Notes under the pieces: generated by a model
Seen by the model: only the letters and a program-made list of their open reading frames with translations
The model's database searches: none
Told to the model about the DNA's origin: nothing
In this document: one piece after another, positions 53,137 to 62,054 of the stretch
Layout: each line of letters starts with the position of its first letter
Position numbering within the stretch: the first letter of the stretch is position 1
Translations under genes and position numbers: made by a program
Assembly (NCBI GenBank): GCA_964466115.1
Contig: CAYXMH010000011.1
Location: forward strand, 27,395 to 91,394
DNA length: 64,000 nt
Reading direction: 5' to 3'
From: Pseudolysobacter sp964466115
Lineage (GTDB): Bacteria > Pseudomonadota > Gammaproteobacteria > Xanthomonadales > Rhodanobacteraceae

Positions 53137-55485
53137 TTAACGCAATACCTGTATTTCCACCTGTGCATAGCTTCCCCCACGCGTTAGCGCCGTGATTGTA
53201 TGGATGCCAGTTTCGGGAAAGGTAGGTTCGAACGGTTTCTTGGCATCAAGTTCACTTTGCAACCGCTGATCGATCAGCCACAACACCGGTCCGTCAGCGC
53301 CGAGTGCGCGCAAGCTTAGTCGTGCTGGAGTATCGCTATCGGGGGCTCGTGCGATGGTGGCGCCTTGATTGATGCCGGATATGTGCAGGTTCTGGGTATT
53401 GGCCAAGGCGTCGGGTCCGCAGTCCGCCGCCAGTGGCGGTAACGTGGCGCGTTTACGGATCGATGTGGAAAGCCAGGGATACGCCAGCGCAGGCCAACGT
53501 GCAATATCCATTTCCTTGGTTTGTGGATGATTGCAATTGGCGCTAATGCGAGTCCCGGTTTTTGCATCCATATGCACATGGATAACACCGGCGCTCCAAA
53601 TGTTGGAATCGCGCTCGGGAAGGGTGGGCGGAATTACACCATTAAGAATCCAGGCGTGATGTTTCTGATGGCACAGATCGGGTTTCTCCGCATCGTAAGC
53701 CAAACCCAATGGCCAACAAATCTCCGCTTCGGTCACACTGGCCGGTGCCGGGCTTGGGATGATCGAGGCAGAAGACCGCGGCAGGCGTTCGATCGTTTGT
53801 ACCAGCAATGGCAATGCGGTGATCGCGCCGTATTGTCCTGGTAATGGTGTGCCGTCGGGTCGACCGATCCAAACACCAGCCGTGTAGTGACGCGTGGTTC
53901 CGATCGCCCAAGAGTCACGAAAGCCATAGCTGGTTCCGGTTTTCCAGGCAAGCTTGGCATGGTTTTTACTGTCGAAGGTGCCTGTGCTTAAACCGGGTAG
54001 CGAGTTTGCTTCGAGCATTTGCCGCACAATCCATGCCGCGCCTGAACTTAATACTTGTCGGTCGATGACAGGATCGTTCGGCGTTAAACGAACATGCCCC
54101 GCAACGCCACCGCGGTTAAACGCCGTATAAGCGCCGACCAAATCCTCCAGGCGCGCACCGGCACCACCGAGAATAATCGACAAGTTGGGTTCTGCGCCTT
54201 TCGGCATTTGCAACGGCAGCCCCGCATTGGCTAAGCGGGCGACGAAATGCGCAGGTGTAACCCGGTCCAATAAATCCACGGCGGGCACGTTCAACGACAA
54301 ACGTAATGCTTGCGCGGCACCGATTGGGCCATTGAATGCTTCGTTGAAATTGCCCGGTCGATAGCCGCCAAAAGATTGTGGTGCATCCAGCAGTAACGAT
54401 TCGGAATGAATCAAGCCCGCATCAAGCGCCATTCCATAAAGAAACGGTTTCAGTGTCGACCCGGGCGATCGCCACGCTTGCACCATATCGACATCGCCCA
54501 GCCGCGCTTCGTTGCCAAATGCGGCGGAGCCGACATAGGCCAAGGCCTGCAAGGTGTCATTGTCGACGACCAGCAGCGCGGCTGAGGTGCGTTCCGGTAG
54601 ATGGCTAAGATACGCAGAGACGTTCGATTCTAAAGCGTCCTGTAATGACGCATCGATGGTGGTCGTGATCGTGCTTTGATCGATAGCGCTGGCATGTAAG
54701 CGCTCGGCCAGCAGTGCGGCTTTCATGGGAGCCACCAGGCGGCGCGCAGATACATGTTCAATTTGCGCATCAGCTACGTCGGCCGCACTCCATATCCGCA
54801 TATCGCGCATGCGTGCCAGCACTTTATCGCGTGCCAATTGCGCCATAGCCGGGTGCCGGTCCGGTCGGCGGCGGCTGGGGCTTTGCGGGAGCACCGTGAG
54901 CAATGCTGCTTCGGCACGGCTGAGCCGGTTAGCGGGCTTCCCTAAGTACGCGTAGCTTGCCGCCTGCACGCCTTGGATCGCGCCGCCAAACGGTGCGTTA
55001 TTCAGATACAAAGTTAAAATGTCTCTTTTAGAAAAGTGCGCCTCGAGTTGCACTGCGCGAAACAGTTGTTTTAACTTCCCGGATAATGATCGTTCGCACG
55101 GATGCAACATTCTTGCAACTTGCATGGTCAATGTCGATCCGCCCGAAACGACACGCCGGTTGAACAGCATTTGGCTTGCAGCGCGGATCAGCGCGATGGG
55201 ATTTACGCCGGTATGGTAGTAATACCAGCGATCTTCGTACGTGAGCAACGCTTCCAAATACAAAGGCGAGACTTGCTCGGGGGTTACCGTGTAACGCCAA
55301 ACGCCATTTTCGTCGGCAAACGCCCGTAACGGTGTGCCGTCTCTTGCCAGCACCACCGCACCATTGAGTTTGTTGGTATCAGGTATGGTTAGTGGAAATA
55401 ACCGATCCAACACGCTGGCGATAAACAGAGTGACGGCGAGCAGCGTAGCGCCTATCTTCGCGGGCTGTTTTATTCCAATTTGCAA
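53137..55485 (-). CDS. pbpC: penicillin-binding protein 1C
   Basis: A bifunctional peptidoglycan synthase of the inner membrane. 782 residues: an N-terminal anchor helix (LLAVTLFIASVL), a GT51 transglycosylase (TYEDRWYYYHTGVNP with the catalytic Glu, SGGSTLTMQVARML, YLNNAPFGG), a transpeptidase (RSPGSTLKPFLYG with the active Ser, KTGTSYGFRDSWAIG), and the PBP1C-specific C-terminal domain. PbpC is often next to an alpha-2-macroglobulin gene; none is seen here. Confidence 0.95.
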   Translation of the reverse strand: MQIGIKQPAKIGATLLAVTLFIASVLDRLFPLTIPDTNKLNGAVVLARDGTPLRAFADENGVWRYTVTPEQVSPLYLEALLTYEDRWYYYHTGVNPIALIRAASQMLFNRRVVSGGSTLTMQVARMLHPCERSLSGKLKQLFRAVQLEAHFSKRDILTLYLNNAPFGGAIQGVQAASYAYLGKPANRLSRAEAALLTVLPQSPSRRRPDRHPAMAQLARDKVLARMRDMRIWSAADVADAQIEHVSARRLVAPMKAALLAERLHASAIDQSTITTTIDASLQDALESNVSAYLSHLPERTSAALLVVDNDTLQALAYVGSAAFGNEARLGDVDMVQAWRSPGSTLKPFLYGMALDAGLIHSESLLLDAPQSFGGYRPGNFNEAFNGPIGAAQALRLSLNVPAVDLLDRVTPAHFVARLANAGLPLQMPKGAEPNLSIILGGAGARLEDLVGAYTAFNRGGVAGHVRLTPNDPVIDRQVLSSGAAWIVRQMLEANSLPGLSTGTFDSKNHAKLAWKTGTSYGFRDSWAIGTTRHYTAGVWIGRPDGTPLPGQYGAITALPLLVQTIERLPRSSASIIPSPAPASVTEAEICWPLGLAYDAEKPDLCHQKHHAWILNGVIPPTLPERDSNIWSAGVIHVHMDAKTGTRISANCNHPQTKEMDIARWPALAYPWLSTSIRKRATLPPLAADCGPDALANTQNLHISGINQGATIARAPDSDTPARLSLRALGADGPVLWLIDQRLQSELDAKKPFEPTFPETGIHTITALTRGGSYAQVEIQVLR

Positions 55486-55500
55486 AGGTCGTCCTCTTTT

Positions 55501-55571
55501 CCGTTCGCCCTGAGCCTGTCGAAGGGTGAACGGAAAAGCCTCAGTGCTTCGACAGGCTCAGCATGAACGGG
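55501..55571. repeat. REP-like dispersed palindromic repeat, copy C
   Basis: The arms are CCGTTCGCCCTGAGCCTGTC and GACAGGCTCAGCATGAACGG, a long near-perfect palindrome of about 70 bases. The inner GAAGGGTGAACGG and AAAAGCCTCAGTGCTTC make further pairings. It lies just upstream of pbpC and downstream of the REC-Hpt gene. It is the best-preserved of the three copies. Confidence 0.85.
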
Positions 55572-55614
55572 TTTTTCAAACTGTCACATATGTCGTTAGA
55601 AGGTTGGAATTACA

Positions 55615-56328
55615 TTAAGGCGGAGCGCCGTTGCGCAATAAATCGCGTACTTGCCTGCACGTTGCAGAAAAATGATCGAACGCAAAATGGCTGGCGTTTG
55701 GGTTGGATTGCACAACACGCCCAAACTCAGAGATTGCATTTTGCAGACCGGGCACTCCACAAAATCCGGCAGAAGCGCGTAGCCGATGCAAGCGGTCATT
55801 CAATGCTGCAAAATCCTGCTTTAATAGGATCGTGTGAAGTTCGGCGTCTAGGCTTTGCAGTTCATCCGCCAATAAATTACGTAAAGAATGTAAGATCGAT
55901 GCATCACCGCCAACGGTACTAAGCCCCTGCGCGTCGTCGAGTAGATTTGCCGTAAACCCCGTTGCCAGATGTTTATGCAATAGCCGCGCAATCTCAGCAA
56001 TGCTGCAAGGCTTTTCGAGCGCATCGATAAAGCCTTCAGCCAACCATGCGTTCAATTGGTTTTGATGGATTTGCGCACTGGTTACAATCGCCGGTGTTTT
56101 TGCGCTGGCATGATTTGGATTAGAGCGCAGCTCGTGCAGTACGCCGCTGGCACTTAGCTTCGGCATGCGGTAATCAAGCAATAACAGATCAAATTCGATG
56201 GCGCATGCCTCGCGCAGTGCCGCAGCGCCGTCGCTGGCGGTATGACAATCGGTTCCCAGCATGTGAACAGCGTCGACGAGAAATTGCAGGCTTAGCGCAT
56301 TGTCATCGGCAACTAAAATTTTCGACAT
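55615..56328 (-). CDS. response regulator fused to a histidine phosphotransfer (Hpt) domain
   Basis: 237 residues. N-terminal receiver domain: Asp8-Asp9, phospho-acceptor Asp52 in LLLLDYRMPK, Thr/Ser in IVTSAQ and Lys in ALEKPCS. The C-terminal half (~125-235) is a helical Hpt domain with the phospho-His181 in RLHRLRASAGFCG. There is no DNA-binding output. This build passes phosphate within a multi-step relay; the partner kinase is not in the window. It is divergent from rlmD. Confidence 0.88.
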   Translation of the reverse strand: MSKILVADDNALSLQFLVDAVHMLGTDCHTASDGAAALREACAIEFDLLLLDYRMPKLSASGVLHELRSNPNHASAKTPAIVTSAQIHQNQLNAWLAEGFIDALEKPCSIAEIARLLHKHLATGFTANLLDDAQGLSTVGGDASILHSLRNLLADELQSLDAELHTILLKQDFAALNDRLHRLRASAGFCGVPGLQNAISEFGRVVQSNPNASHFAFDHFSATCRQVRDLLRNGAPP

Positions 56329-56446
56329 AATTGGATTGGATCAAAAATCCGAGGTTTTACTGTGACTATTGCGTGTATTGAACCAATAAACGCCCGGTAT
56401 TGGTATCATTCGCAGTCAACTTAACGCTTCAAGGGCGAGGCACGCT

Positions 56447-57781
56447 ATCAATACTCAACGTGAAGCTTCGAATCCAACGACGATCGAAGCCGATATTACC
56501 GATCTCAGCCACGATGGCCGCGGCGTTGCCCACATTGCCGGTAAAACCGTATTTATTACCGGCGCGTTGCCGGGTGAGCGCGTGCGGATTGGCATCACCG
56601 GCAAACGACGTCATTTCGATGAGGCGAATTTACTGGAAGTGATCAATGCCTCGCCCGATCGGGTGGTACCACGTTGTGCCCACTTTGGCGTATGCGGCGG
56701 GTGTTCATTGCAGCATCTAGCACCGGCCGCGCAGATCGTCGCCAAACAACGGGTACTCGCTGAAAATTTGGAGAGAATTGGAAAAGTAGAGCCAGAGTCG
56801 TGGCTGGATGTGCTTGCCGATGAACCGTGGGGTTACCGGCGTAAGGGGCGGCTTAGCGTCAAGTACGTGGAAAAAAAGGAGCGCCTGTTGGTTGGGTTTC
56901 GCGAGACCAACGGTCGTTACGTCGCGGATATTCAGCGTTGTGAAGTATTGCACCCGGCGGTGGGGCACCGCATTGAGGAGCTTAGCGGTTTAATCGCAGA
57001 CCTTGATGCGGTACGTGAGATTCCGCAAATTGAGGTGGCGGTGGGTGATGCCACCGTAGCATTGATATTTCGCCATCTCAAACCCTTGTCCGAAAAAGAC
57101 CAGGCAGCTCTGGTGGCTTTTGCAAAAACCTATGAGCTTGGTATTTATCTACAGCCGGGTGGTTTGGACAGCGTCCACCCCTTATGGCCGCTGGATATGC
57201 GCTTGCATTTCACCTTGCCGGAGCAGCGGCTTGAAATCGATTTTCAGCCATTGGATTTTATCCAGGTCAATGCGGGAATGAATCGACGCATGGTGAACCG
57301 CGCGTTAACGCTGCTCGAACCGCAGTCCGATGATCGAGTTTTGGATTTATTCTGCGGGCTCGGTAATTTTACCTTGCCGATCGCGCGTCACGTGGCGCAA
57401 GTGGTGGGCGTTGAAGGTGACGCCGGGTTGGTCGCTCGCGCGAACGCCAATGCCAGGCTCAATGAGATGACCAACGCCGAATTCTTTGCCGCCGATTTGT
57501 TGAAAGATCAGCGCGGATCGGCATGGCTAAGCGGGGTGAAATCGAAATACAGCAAACTGCTGTTGGACCCCCCGCGTACTGGTGCGGCCTCGGTGTTGGA
57601 GTGGCTGCCGCTCAAGTCGTTGCGGCGGATCGTGTACGTTTCTTGCCATCCGGCGTCATTGGCGCGCGATGCCGGTGTTCTGGTTCATCAACATACGTTT
57701 CGCTTGCGCAATGCGGGGGTTATGGACATGTTTCCGCACACCGCGCATGTGGAGTCGATTGCGCTGTTTGAACGGGATTGA
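56447..57781 (+). CDS. rlmD: 23S rRNA (uracil1939-C5)-methyltransferase, probable non-canonical start
   Basis: This methylates 23S rRNA with S-adenosylmethionine. It has Fe-S cysteines in CAHFGVCGGCSLQHL and RCEVLHP, an SAM-binding LDLFCGLGNFTLPIA and catalytic Cys in VYVSCHPASLARD. The first standard start is a TTG at 56567, but the TRAM domain (DITDLSHDGRGVAHIAGKTV) is encoded upstream in the same frame. There is no ATG, GTG or TTG between a TAA at 56387 and 56567. An ATC at 56447, six bases after GGGCGAGG, gives 444 residues (E. coli has 433). That start is inferred. Confidence 0.92.
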   Translation: MNTQREASNPTTIEADITDLSHDGRGVAHIAGKTVFITGALPGERVRIGITGKRRHFDEANLLEVINASPDRVVPRCAHFGVCGGCSLQHLAPAAQIVAKQRVLAENLERIGKVEPESWLDVLADEPWGYRRKGRLSVKYVEKKERLLVGFRETNGRYVADIQRCEVLHPAVGHRIEELSGLIADLDAVREIPQIEVAVGDATVALIFRHLKPLSEKDQAALVAFAKTYELGIYLQPGGLDSVHPLWPLDMRLHFTLPEQRLEIDFQPLDFIQVNAGMNRRMVNRALTLLEPQSDDRVLDLFCGLGNFTLPIARHVAQVVGVEGDAGLVARANANARLNEMTNAEFFAADLLKDQRGSAWLSGVKSKYSKLLLDPPRTGAASVLEWLPLKSLRRIVYVSCHPASLARDAGVLVHQHTFRLRNAGVMDMFPHTAHVESIALFERD

Positions 57782-57812
57782 TGCAATGCAAACGGAAGGT
57801 TAGGGCAGTCGT

Positions 57813-58823
57813 ATGTTGATAATCGGAATTTCAGGTACTGAGTTGACTGCCGTAGAGCGCGATTGGATTCGCGCTGCCGCGGTAAGCGGCGTCATTTTAT
57901 TTACTCGCAATTTTCAGAATCGGGTGCAACTGCAAACTCTGATCGGTGCGATTCGCGCGCTGCGCTCAGGTCCATTCCTCATTTGCGTCGATCAAGAAGG
58001 CGGGCCGGTGCAGCGCTTCCGCGAGGGTTTTGCTTCACTGCCGGCGCTGGCGTGCTTGGGTGAGGAATATGGACACGACCAACAATCCGCGCTTGATCTA
58101 AGTGAGGAGCACGCATGGATCATGGCCAGTGAAATGCGCGCGCTCGACATTGATTTGAGTTTTGCTCCGGTATTGGATTTAAAACGCGGTAATCGCGCCA
58201 TTGGTGAGCGCGCGTTTCATGCCGATCCGAGCATCGTTTCGGATTTGGGCCTGGCTTATATCCGTGGTATGCGTCTGGCGGGTATGGCGGTTACGATCAA
58301 GCATTTTCCGGGTCATGGTTCGGTGTTGGAGGACACGCACTACCAAAGTGCGCACGATCCGCGTTCGGCGCAAACGTTGGAAAACGAAGATATGCTGCCG
58401 TTCGCGGATGCCATCGATGCCGGCGCTGAAGCGGTGATGATGGCGCATGTCGTTTATCCGGATGTGGATGCGCAACCAGCGGGTTATTCACGGATATGGA
58501 TCGAGGAGATCTTGCGCGGTAAGCTCAACTTTTCTGGCGTTGTGTTTAGCGATGATATCGGCATGATTGCGGCCGAATCGGCCGGTGCTATCGGCGCGCG
58601 AATCAAGGCGCATCTGGATGCCGGCTGTGATTTGGTGTTGGTGTGCAGTCCACCGTTGGTGAGTGATGCGATTAGGGCGATGACGGGTTTAAAACCTTGC
58701 AGTCCGGAGCGCATCACCGCGCTTCAGGGCAAGGCGGCGTGCAGCTGGGATGAATTGCAGCAAAACCCGCAGCGCGGCGTTTTCATTGCCCACATGCATA
58801 AGTTTAGTAAAACCGATCCTTAA
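57813..58823 (+). CDS. nagZ: beta-N-acetylhexosaminidase NagZ
   Basis: A cytoplasmic GH3 enzyme that frees GlcNAc from anhydro-muropeptides during wall recycling; its products can induce AmpC in some species. 336 residues: VDQEGGPVQRFREGF, the KHFPGHGSVLEDTHY motif with the acid/base His and the nucleophile Asp in FSDDIGMIAAES. It is followed by hpt and the methylthioinosine phosphorylase, a nucleoside-salvage pair also found beside nagZ in Pseudomonas. Confidence 0.96.
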   Translation: MLIIGISGTELTAVERDWIRAAAVSGVILFTRNFQNRVQLQTLIGAIRALRSGPFLICVDQEGGPVQRFREGFASLPALACLGEEYGHDQQSALDLSEEHAWIMASEMRALDIDLSFAPVLDLKRGNRAIGERAFHADPSIVSDLGLAYIRGMRLAGMAVTIKHFPGHGSVLEDTHYQSAHDPRSAQTLENEDMLPFADAIDAGAEAVMMAHVVYPDVDAQPAGYSRIWIEEILRGKLNFSGVVFSDDIGMIAAESAGAIGARIKAHLDAGCDLVLVCSPPLVSDAIRAMTGLKPCSPERITALQGKAACSWDELQQNPQRGVFIAHMHKFSKTDP

Positions 58824-58839
58824 ATTAACGGATAGCGAA

Positions 58840-59379
58840 ATGCCAAAATTAGAACTCTCCGTCGCATTAAAGAGCGCCGAGTTGGTGCACGACCGCGACG
58901 CACTTGAGGCGGCGATCAAGCGCATGGGCAACGAGATCACGCGCGATTTGCAGGGTGAAACGCCGTTATTCATTACGGTAATGAACGGCGGATTGATTTT
59001 TGCCGGGCAACTGGCATTGGCCATCAAAAACGATCTGGAGTTCGATTATCTGCACGCCACCCGTTATCGCGGATTGACCAGCGGCAGCGAACTTACCTGG
59101 TTGAGCGAGCCGAAATTGAGTTTAACCGAACGAATTGTTTTGATCGCCGATGATATCCTTGATGAAGGACATACCCTGCAACAGGTATGCGATTATTGTC
59201 GAAAAAAAGGCGCGCGAAAAATTCTAGTTGCGGTGTTGTGTGAGAAGGATCATGGCCGTTGCGTACCGGGATTGCGCGCCGATTATGTCGGCGTGCATGT
59301 ACCGGATCGTTATGTATTCGGTTTTGGTATGGATTATTACGAACAGGGCCGCAATTTGCCCGGCATCTATGCGATCTAG
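58840..59379 (+). CDS. hpt: hypoxanthine-guanine phosphoribosyltransferase
   Basis: A purine-salvage enzyme that makes IMP or GMP from the base and PRPP. The ATG at 58840 gives 179 residues; the frame runs back to 58750 inside nagZ, but that part has no family match. PRPP motif VLIADDILDEGHTLQQV, the metal and pyrophosphate loop MNGGLIFAG and the base-site YVFGFGMDY are present. Confidence 0.93.
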   Translation: MPKLELSVALKSAELVHDRDALEAAIKRMGNEITRDLQGETPLFITVMNGGLIFAGQLALAIKNDLEFDYLHATRYRGLTSGSELTWLSEPKLSLTERIVLIADDILDEGHTLQQVCDYCRKKGARKILVAVLCEKDHGRCVPGLRADYVGVHVPDRYVFGFGMDYYEQGRNLPGIYAI

Positions 59380-59389
59380 CGAGCGAACG

Positions 59390-60148
59390 ATGAACCTGGA
59401 TTTGGCATTGATCGGCGGTACCGGTTTGTATTCTTTTCCAGAATTGGAAAAAGTAGAAAAAAAATCGATCACTACGCCTTTTGGCGAGCCGTCTGCGCCG
59501 GTTGTGCTCGGCGAGTTTCACGGCGCACGATTGGCGTTCCTCGCCCGTCATGGCGAGAGTCACAGCATCGCACCGCATAATGTCAATTACCGTGCGAACC
59601 TTTGGGCCTTGCATTCGTTGGGTGCCAGGCGCGTGGTTGGTGTTAACGCCGTGGGCGGTATTCGATCCGATATGCAACCGTGTGCGGTGGCGATTCCGGA
59701 TCAAATCATCGATTACACGCATGGCCGCTACACCAGCTATTGCGATCGCGACGGGGCCGAGGTCGTGCACATCGATTTCAGCGAACCGTATTCGGCGCTG
59801 TTGCGTCAGGCACTGTTGTCAGCCGCCGTTAGTGCACAAGTGGCGGTGATAGATGGCGGCACCTATGCGGCAACCCAGGGCCCACGCTTGGAAACGCGCG
59901 CGGAGATTGCCCGTCTGCGGCGCGATGGGTGCGATCTGGTCGGTATGACCGGTATGCCAGAGGCTGTCTTAGCGCGAGAGTTGGGTGTTGACTATGCTTG
60001 TCTTGCGTTGGTCGCGAATTGGGCCGCCGGGTGTGGTGACGCCGCGGAAATCAGTTTGGATGAGATTTACTCCAACCTTGCATCGGCAACCGCCGTCGTG
60101 CCCAAGATCGTGGTTGCCATGCTGCGGATGGAATTGGCAAAAGATTGA
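59390..60148 (+). CDS. S-methyl-5'-thioinosine phosphorylase
   Basis: This cleaves methylthioinosine with phosphate in methionine salvage. The ATG at 59390 gives 252 residues. The PNP/MTAP fold is clear (LIGGTGLYSFPEL, RHGESHSIAPHNVNYRANLWAL, TQGPRLETRAEIARLR). The base-binding segment is NWAAG, where the adenine-specific enzyme has an Asp-Tyr-Asp motif. Together with the nagZ neighbourhood, as for Pseudomonas PA3004, that favours methylthioinosine over methylthioadenosine. Confidence 0.85.
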   Translation: MNLDLALIGGTGLYSFPELEKVEKKSITTPFGEPSAPVVLGEFHGARLAFLARHGESHSIAPHNVNYRANLWALHSLGARRVVGVNAVGGIRSDMQPCAVAIPDQIIDYTHGRYTSYCDRDGAEVVHIDFSEPYSALLRQALLSAAVSAQVAVIDGGTYAATQGPRLETRAEIARLRRDGCDLVGMTGMPEAVLARELGVDYACLALVANWAAGCGDAAEISLDEIYSNLASATAVVPKIVVAMLRMELAKD

Positions 60149-60270
60149 CCAAAGCGGCATTTTTTTATCGTACCGCTTGATTTTCCAGATTGGATTATTG
60201 TTATATTTCACCTGTGCGAGGGAGCCCCGGCTTCGTTGCACTTGTCTAACCAGCAACTCGAGGTTTAGAA

Positions 60271-60477
60271 ATGCTTACTGGAACGGTGAAGTGGTTCAAT
60301 GACGCTAAAGGCTTTGGATTTATCGCCCCGGAGGATGGCAGTGAAGACGTGTTCGTGCACTATTCCGCCATCTCATCGGAGGGATTTCGCACATTGCAGC
60401 AGGGGCAGAAAGTCAGTTTTGAAATCGTACAGGGCCCGAAAGGATCGCAAGCTTCAGGGGTAACTCCGGTTAAATAA
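60271..60477 (+). CDS. cold-shock domain protein (CspA family)
   Basis: A 68-residue single-stranded nucleic-acid-binding protein and RNA chaperone. The two RNA-binding motifs KGFGFI (RNP1) and DVFVHY (RNP2) and the TVKWFNDAKG opening are intact. A CGAGG ribosome-binding site precedes the ATG. The 122-base leader may be a temperature-sensing region, but no cold box was identified. A strong terminator follows at 60512-60545. It appears to be monocistronic. Confidence 0.97.
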   Translation: MLTGTVKWFNDAKGFGFIAPEDGSEDVFVHYSAISSEGFRTLQQGQKVSFEIVQGPKGSQASGVTPVK

Positions 60478-60511
60478 CCCGGTTGAGCGATCAGCAGTGA
60501 TGGCTCATATT

Positions 60512-60545
60512 GCCGAGTCAGGGCTGGCCTCCTGACTCGGCTTTA
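60512..60545 (+). terminator. Rho-independent terminator after the cold-shock gene
   Basis: GCCGAGTCAGG (60512-60522) pairs perfectly with CCTGACTCGGC (60531-60541) around GCTGGCCT, followed by TTTAG. The stem is 11 pairs and GC-rich. The T-run is short (three). It ends 25 bases before the convergent protease gene and may serve both strands. Confidence 0.85.
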
Positions 60546-60569
60546 GAATTGGCGTCAAGCGTGTGTCTT

Positions 60570-62018
60570 TTATTCGAGGCCGTTGAAAAAAATCACATCC
60601 TGCCCGCCCGTCATCGTGGTAACACTCGTTGTATTTGGATCAAGCCATGGTTGCAGGCGCCGAGCGCTCGAGGCGCCACCGGTCCAAGCTACCGCGAGTT
60701 TGCCGTAGCAGTCGGTCAGGGCATTGGGAACGCTGCCACTGCAAGCGGCTCCACCGCCGGAAAGGGTGCCGGTAATTAAATTTTGATGCCCTGTGGCATC
60801 ACCAGAGGGAACGAAAATCGCCGATCCCGAGGAACCGCCTTCGGTCGTTCCTTGCGAGTAAGGCCCCGTCTCCCAATGCGTATTGGTTCCGGCGCTGATG
60901 CAGCTATCGATCGTTACCAACGCGTGCGTATTTTCCGTGATCGCTTTGACATAACCACTGGGATGGTGAATGCCAATGCTTCCATTGGCCACCGCACCGC
61001 TAGAGTCCCAGCCGGCGTAATAGACGTTGTAACTGGACGGTGGTTTGCTGTTCAACTCCACCAGTGAGAAGTCCACGTCCGACCGGCTGGCGCGATAGGT
61101 GGCGCCGCCGGTTTGATTTTGCGACAACGAGCCACCGCCGTGATCGCCGCAGACGGCGGATTGATAATTCCAATACAACGTCATCGTACTGGCTTGCGTG
61201 TTATTACCGATGCAGTGATTGGCGGTAAGAAAATAATTTTTAAAATCACCGGGTTGATCCATCACCAAAGTACCGGTACAAAGATAAGTGCTGGCGCCGC
61301 TAACAAAAGTGTACTTAGCGACTGCGCGGATTTCATTTCGGTAAAGATCGCCTAAGCTGCATACGACGTCGATATTGCAAGCCCCGGATGGGCCGGCACC
61401 GGTTAAGCCGGGCCCGCTTTTCCGCATAAACGCATCGCGATACCCGCTGCCAATGTAGCTAAGCGCAAGCGCGTTGTTCGGCAATTCGGTCCCGGCGGGC
61501 AGATAAACTTCAATGCTGGCGGATTCTCCTGGAATCAGCGGGCTCCAGAATTGTGCGCTGACGTTACTGTCCGCGCTGGTGTAGGGGCCGTCGAAATACG
61601 CCTCGTTGCTACTTAGTAAATGCAACGTAGCGCCGGGGGGCAATTGAAAACGATCAAAACCGAAGTGGAAATCGGTTGCGCCATCGGCATGCACGCGCAA
61701 GCGCCACAGACGCGCACCGGTTGGCAATGTTTCCCACAGGCCATCGCGTTGCGGATTAATGCGCACGTTGTTGCCGATGGCCACGCGCAATTGCTTGGTC
61801 ACCGGTAAGCCGCCGTGATCGAGCGCCTGCGCGTCTTCGGACAACAAGGCTTGGCTATCGACGGGTGCCAGCGCCAATTGCGGGATTTCGGCTGCGGCTT
61901 TAGCGGGATGGGTCCAGGTATAAGGTGGCGTGCCTTGCCGCGCGTGGGCGGGCGAGCTTGTCAGGCTGCAGGCTGCGAAAGCGAACAGGGTCGTCATAAC
62001 CGAACGTAATTGAAACAT
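60570..62018 (-). CDS. secreted trypsin-like serine protease (lysyl endopeptidase-like)
   Basis: 482 residues with a signal peptide (RSVMTTLFAFAACSLTSSPAHA), a pro-like N-terminal region and a chymotrypsin-fold peptidase. Triad: His in FLTANHCIGNN, Asp in SDVDFSLVEL and Ser in TEGGSSGSAIF. Cysteines (CNIDVVC, CIG, CG, CSG) suggest the disulfides of lysyl endopeptidase-type enzymes. It ends DVIFFNGLE, akin to the tails of the BNR protein and the orphan at 49-51 kb. The cleavage preference is not readable here. It lies 36 bases after the oxygenase gene. Confidence 0.88.
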   Translation of the reverse strand: MFQLRSVMTTLFAFAACSLTSSPAHARQGTPPYTWTHPAKAAAEIPQLALAPVDSQALLSEDAQALDHGGLPVTKQLRVAIGNNVRINPQRDGLWETLPTGARLWRLRVHADGATDFHFGFDRFQLPPGATLHLLSSNEAYFDGPYTSADSNVSAQFWSPLIPGESASIEVYLPAGTELPNNALALSYIGSGYRDAFMRKSGPGLTGAGPSGACNIDVVCSLGDLYRNEIRAVAKYTFVSGASTYLCTGTLVMDQPGDFKNYFLTANHCIGNNTQASTMTLYWNYQSAVCGDHGGGSLSQNQTGGATYRASRSDVDFSLVELNSKPPSSYNVYYAGWDSSGAVANGSIGIHHPSGYVKAITENTHALVTIDSCISAGTNTHWETGPYSQGTTEGGSSGSAIFVPSGDATGHQNLITGTLSGGGAACSGSVPNALTDCYGKLAVAWTGGASSARRLQPWLDPNTTSVTTMTGGQDVIFFNGLE

Positions 62019-62054
62019 GTCTTACATTTCCATCGTGGGAGAATTGAAGAGCCG

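Noticed and set aside
60150..60190. Terminator after the methylthioinosine phosphorylase gene
   Set aside because: AAGCGG/CCGCTT can pair, but the loop is 15 bases with the T-run inside it, so it is not a normal terminator.
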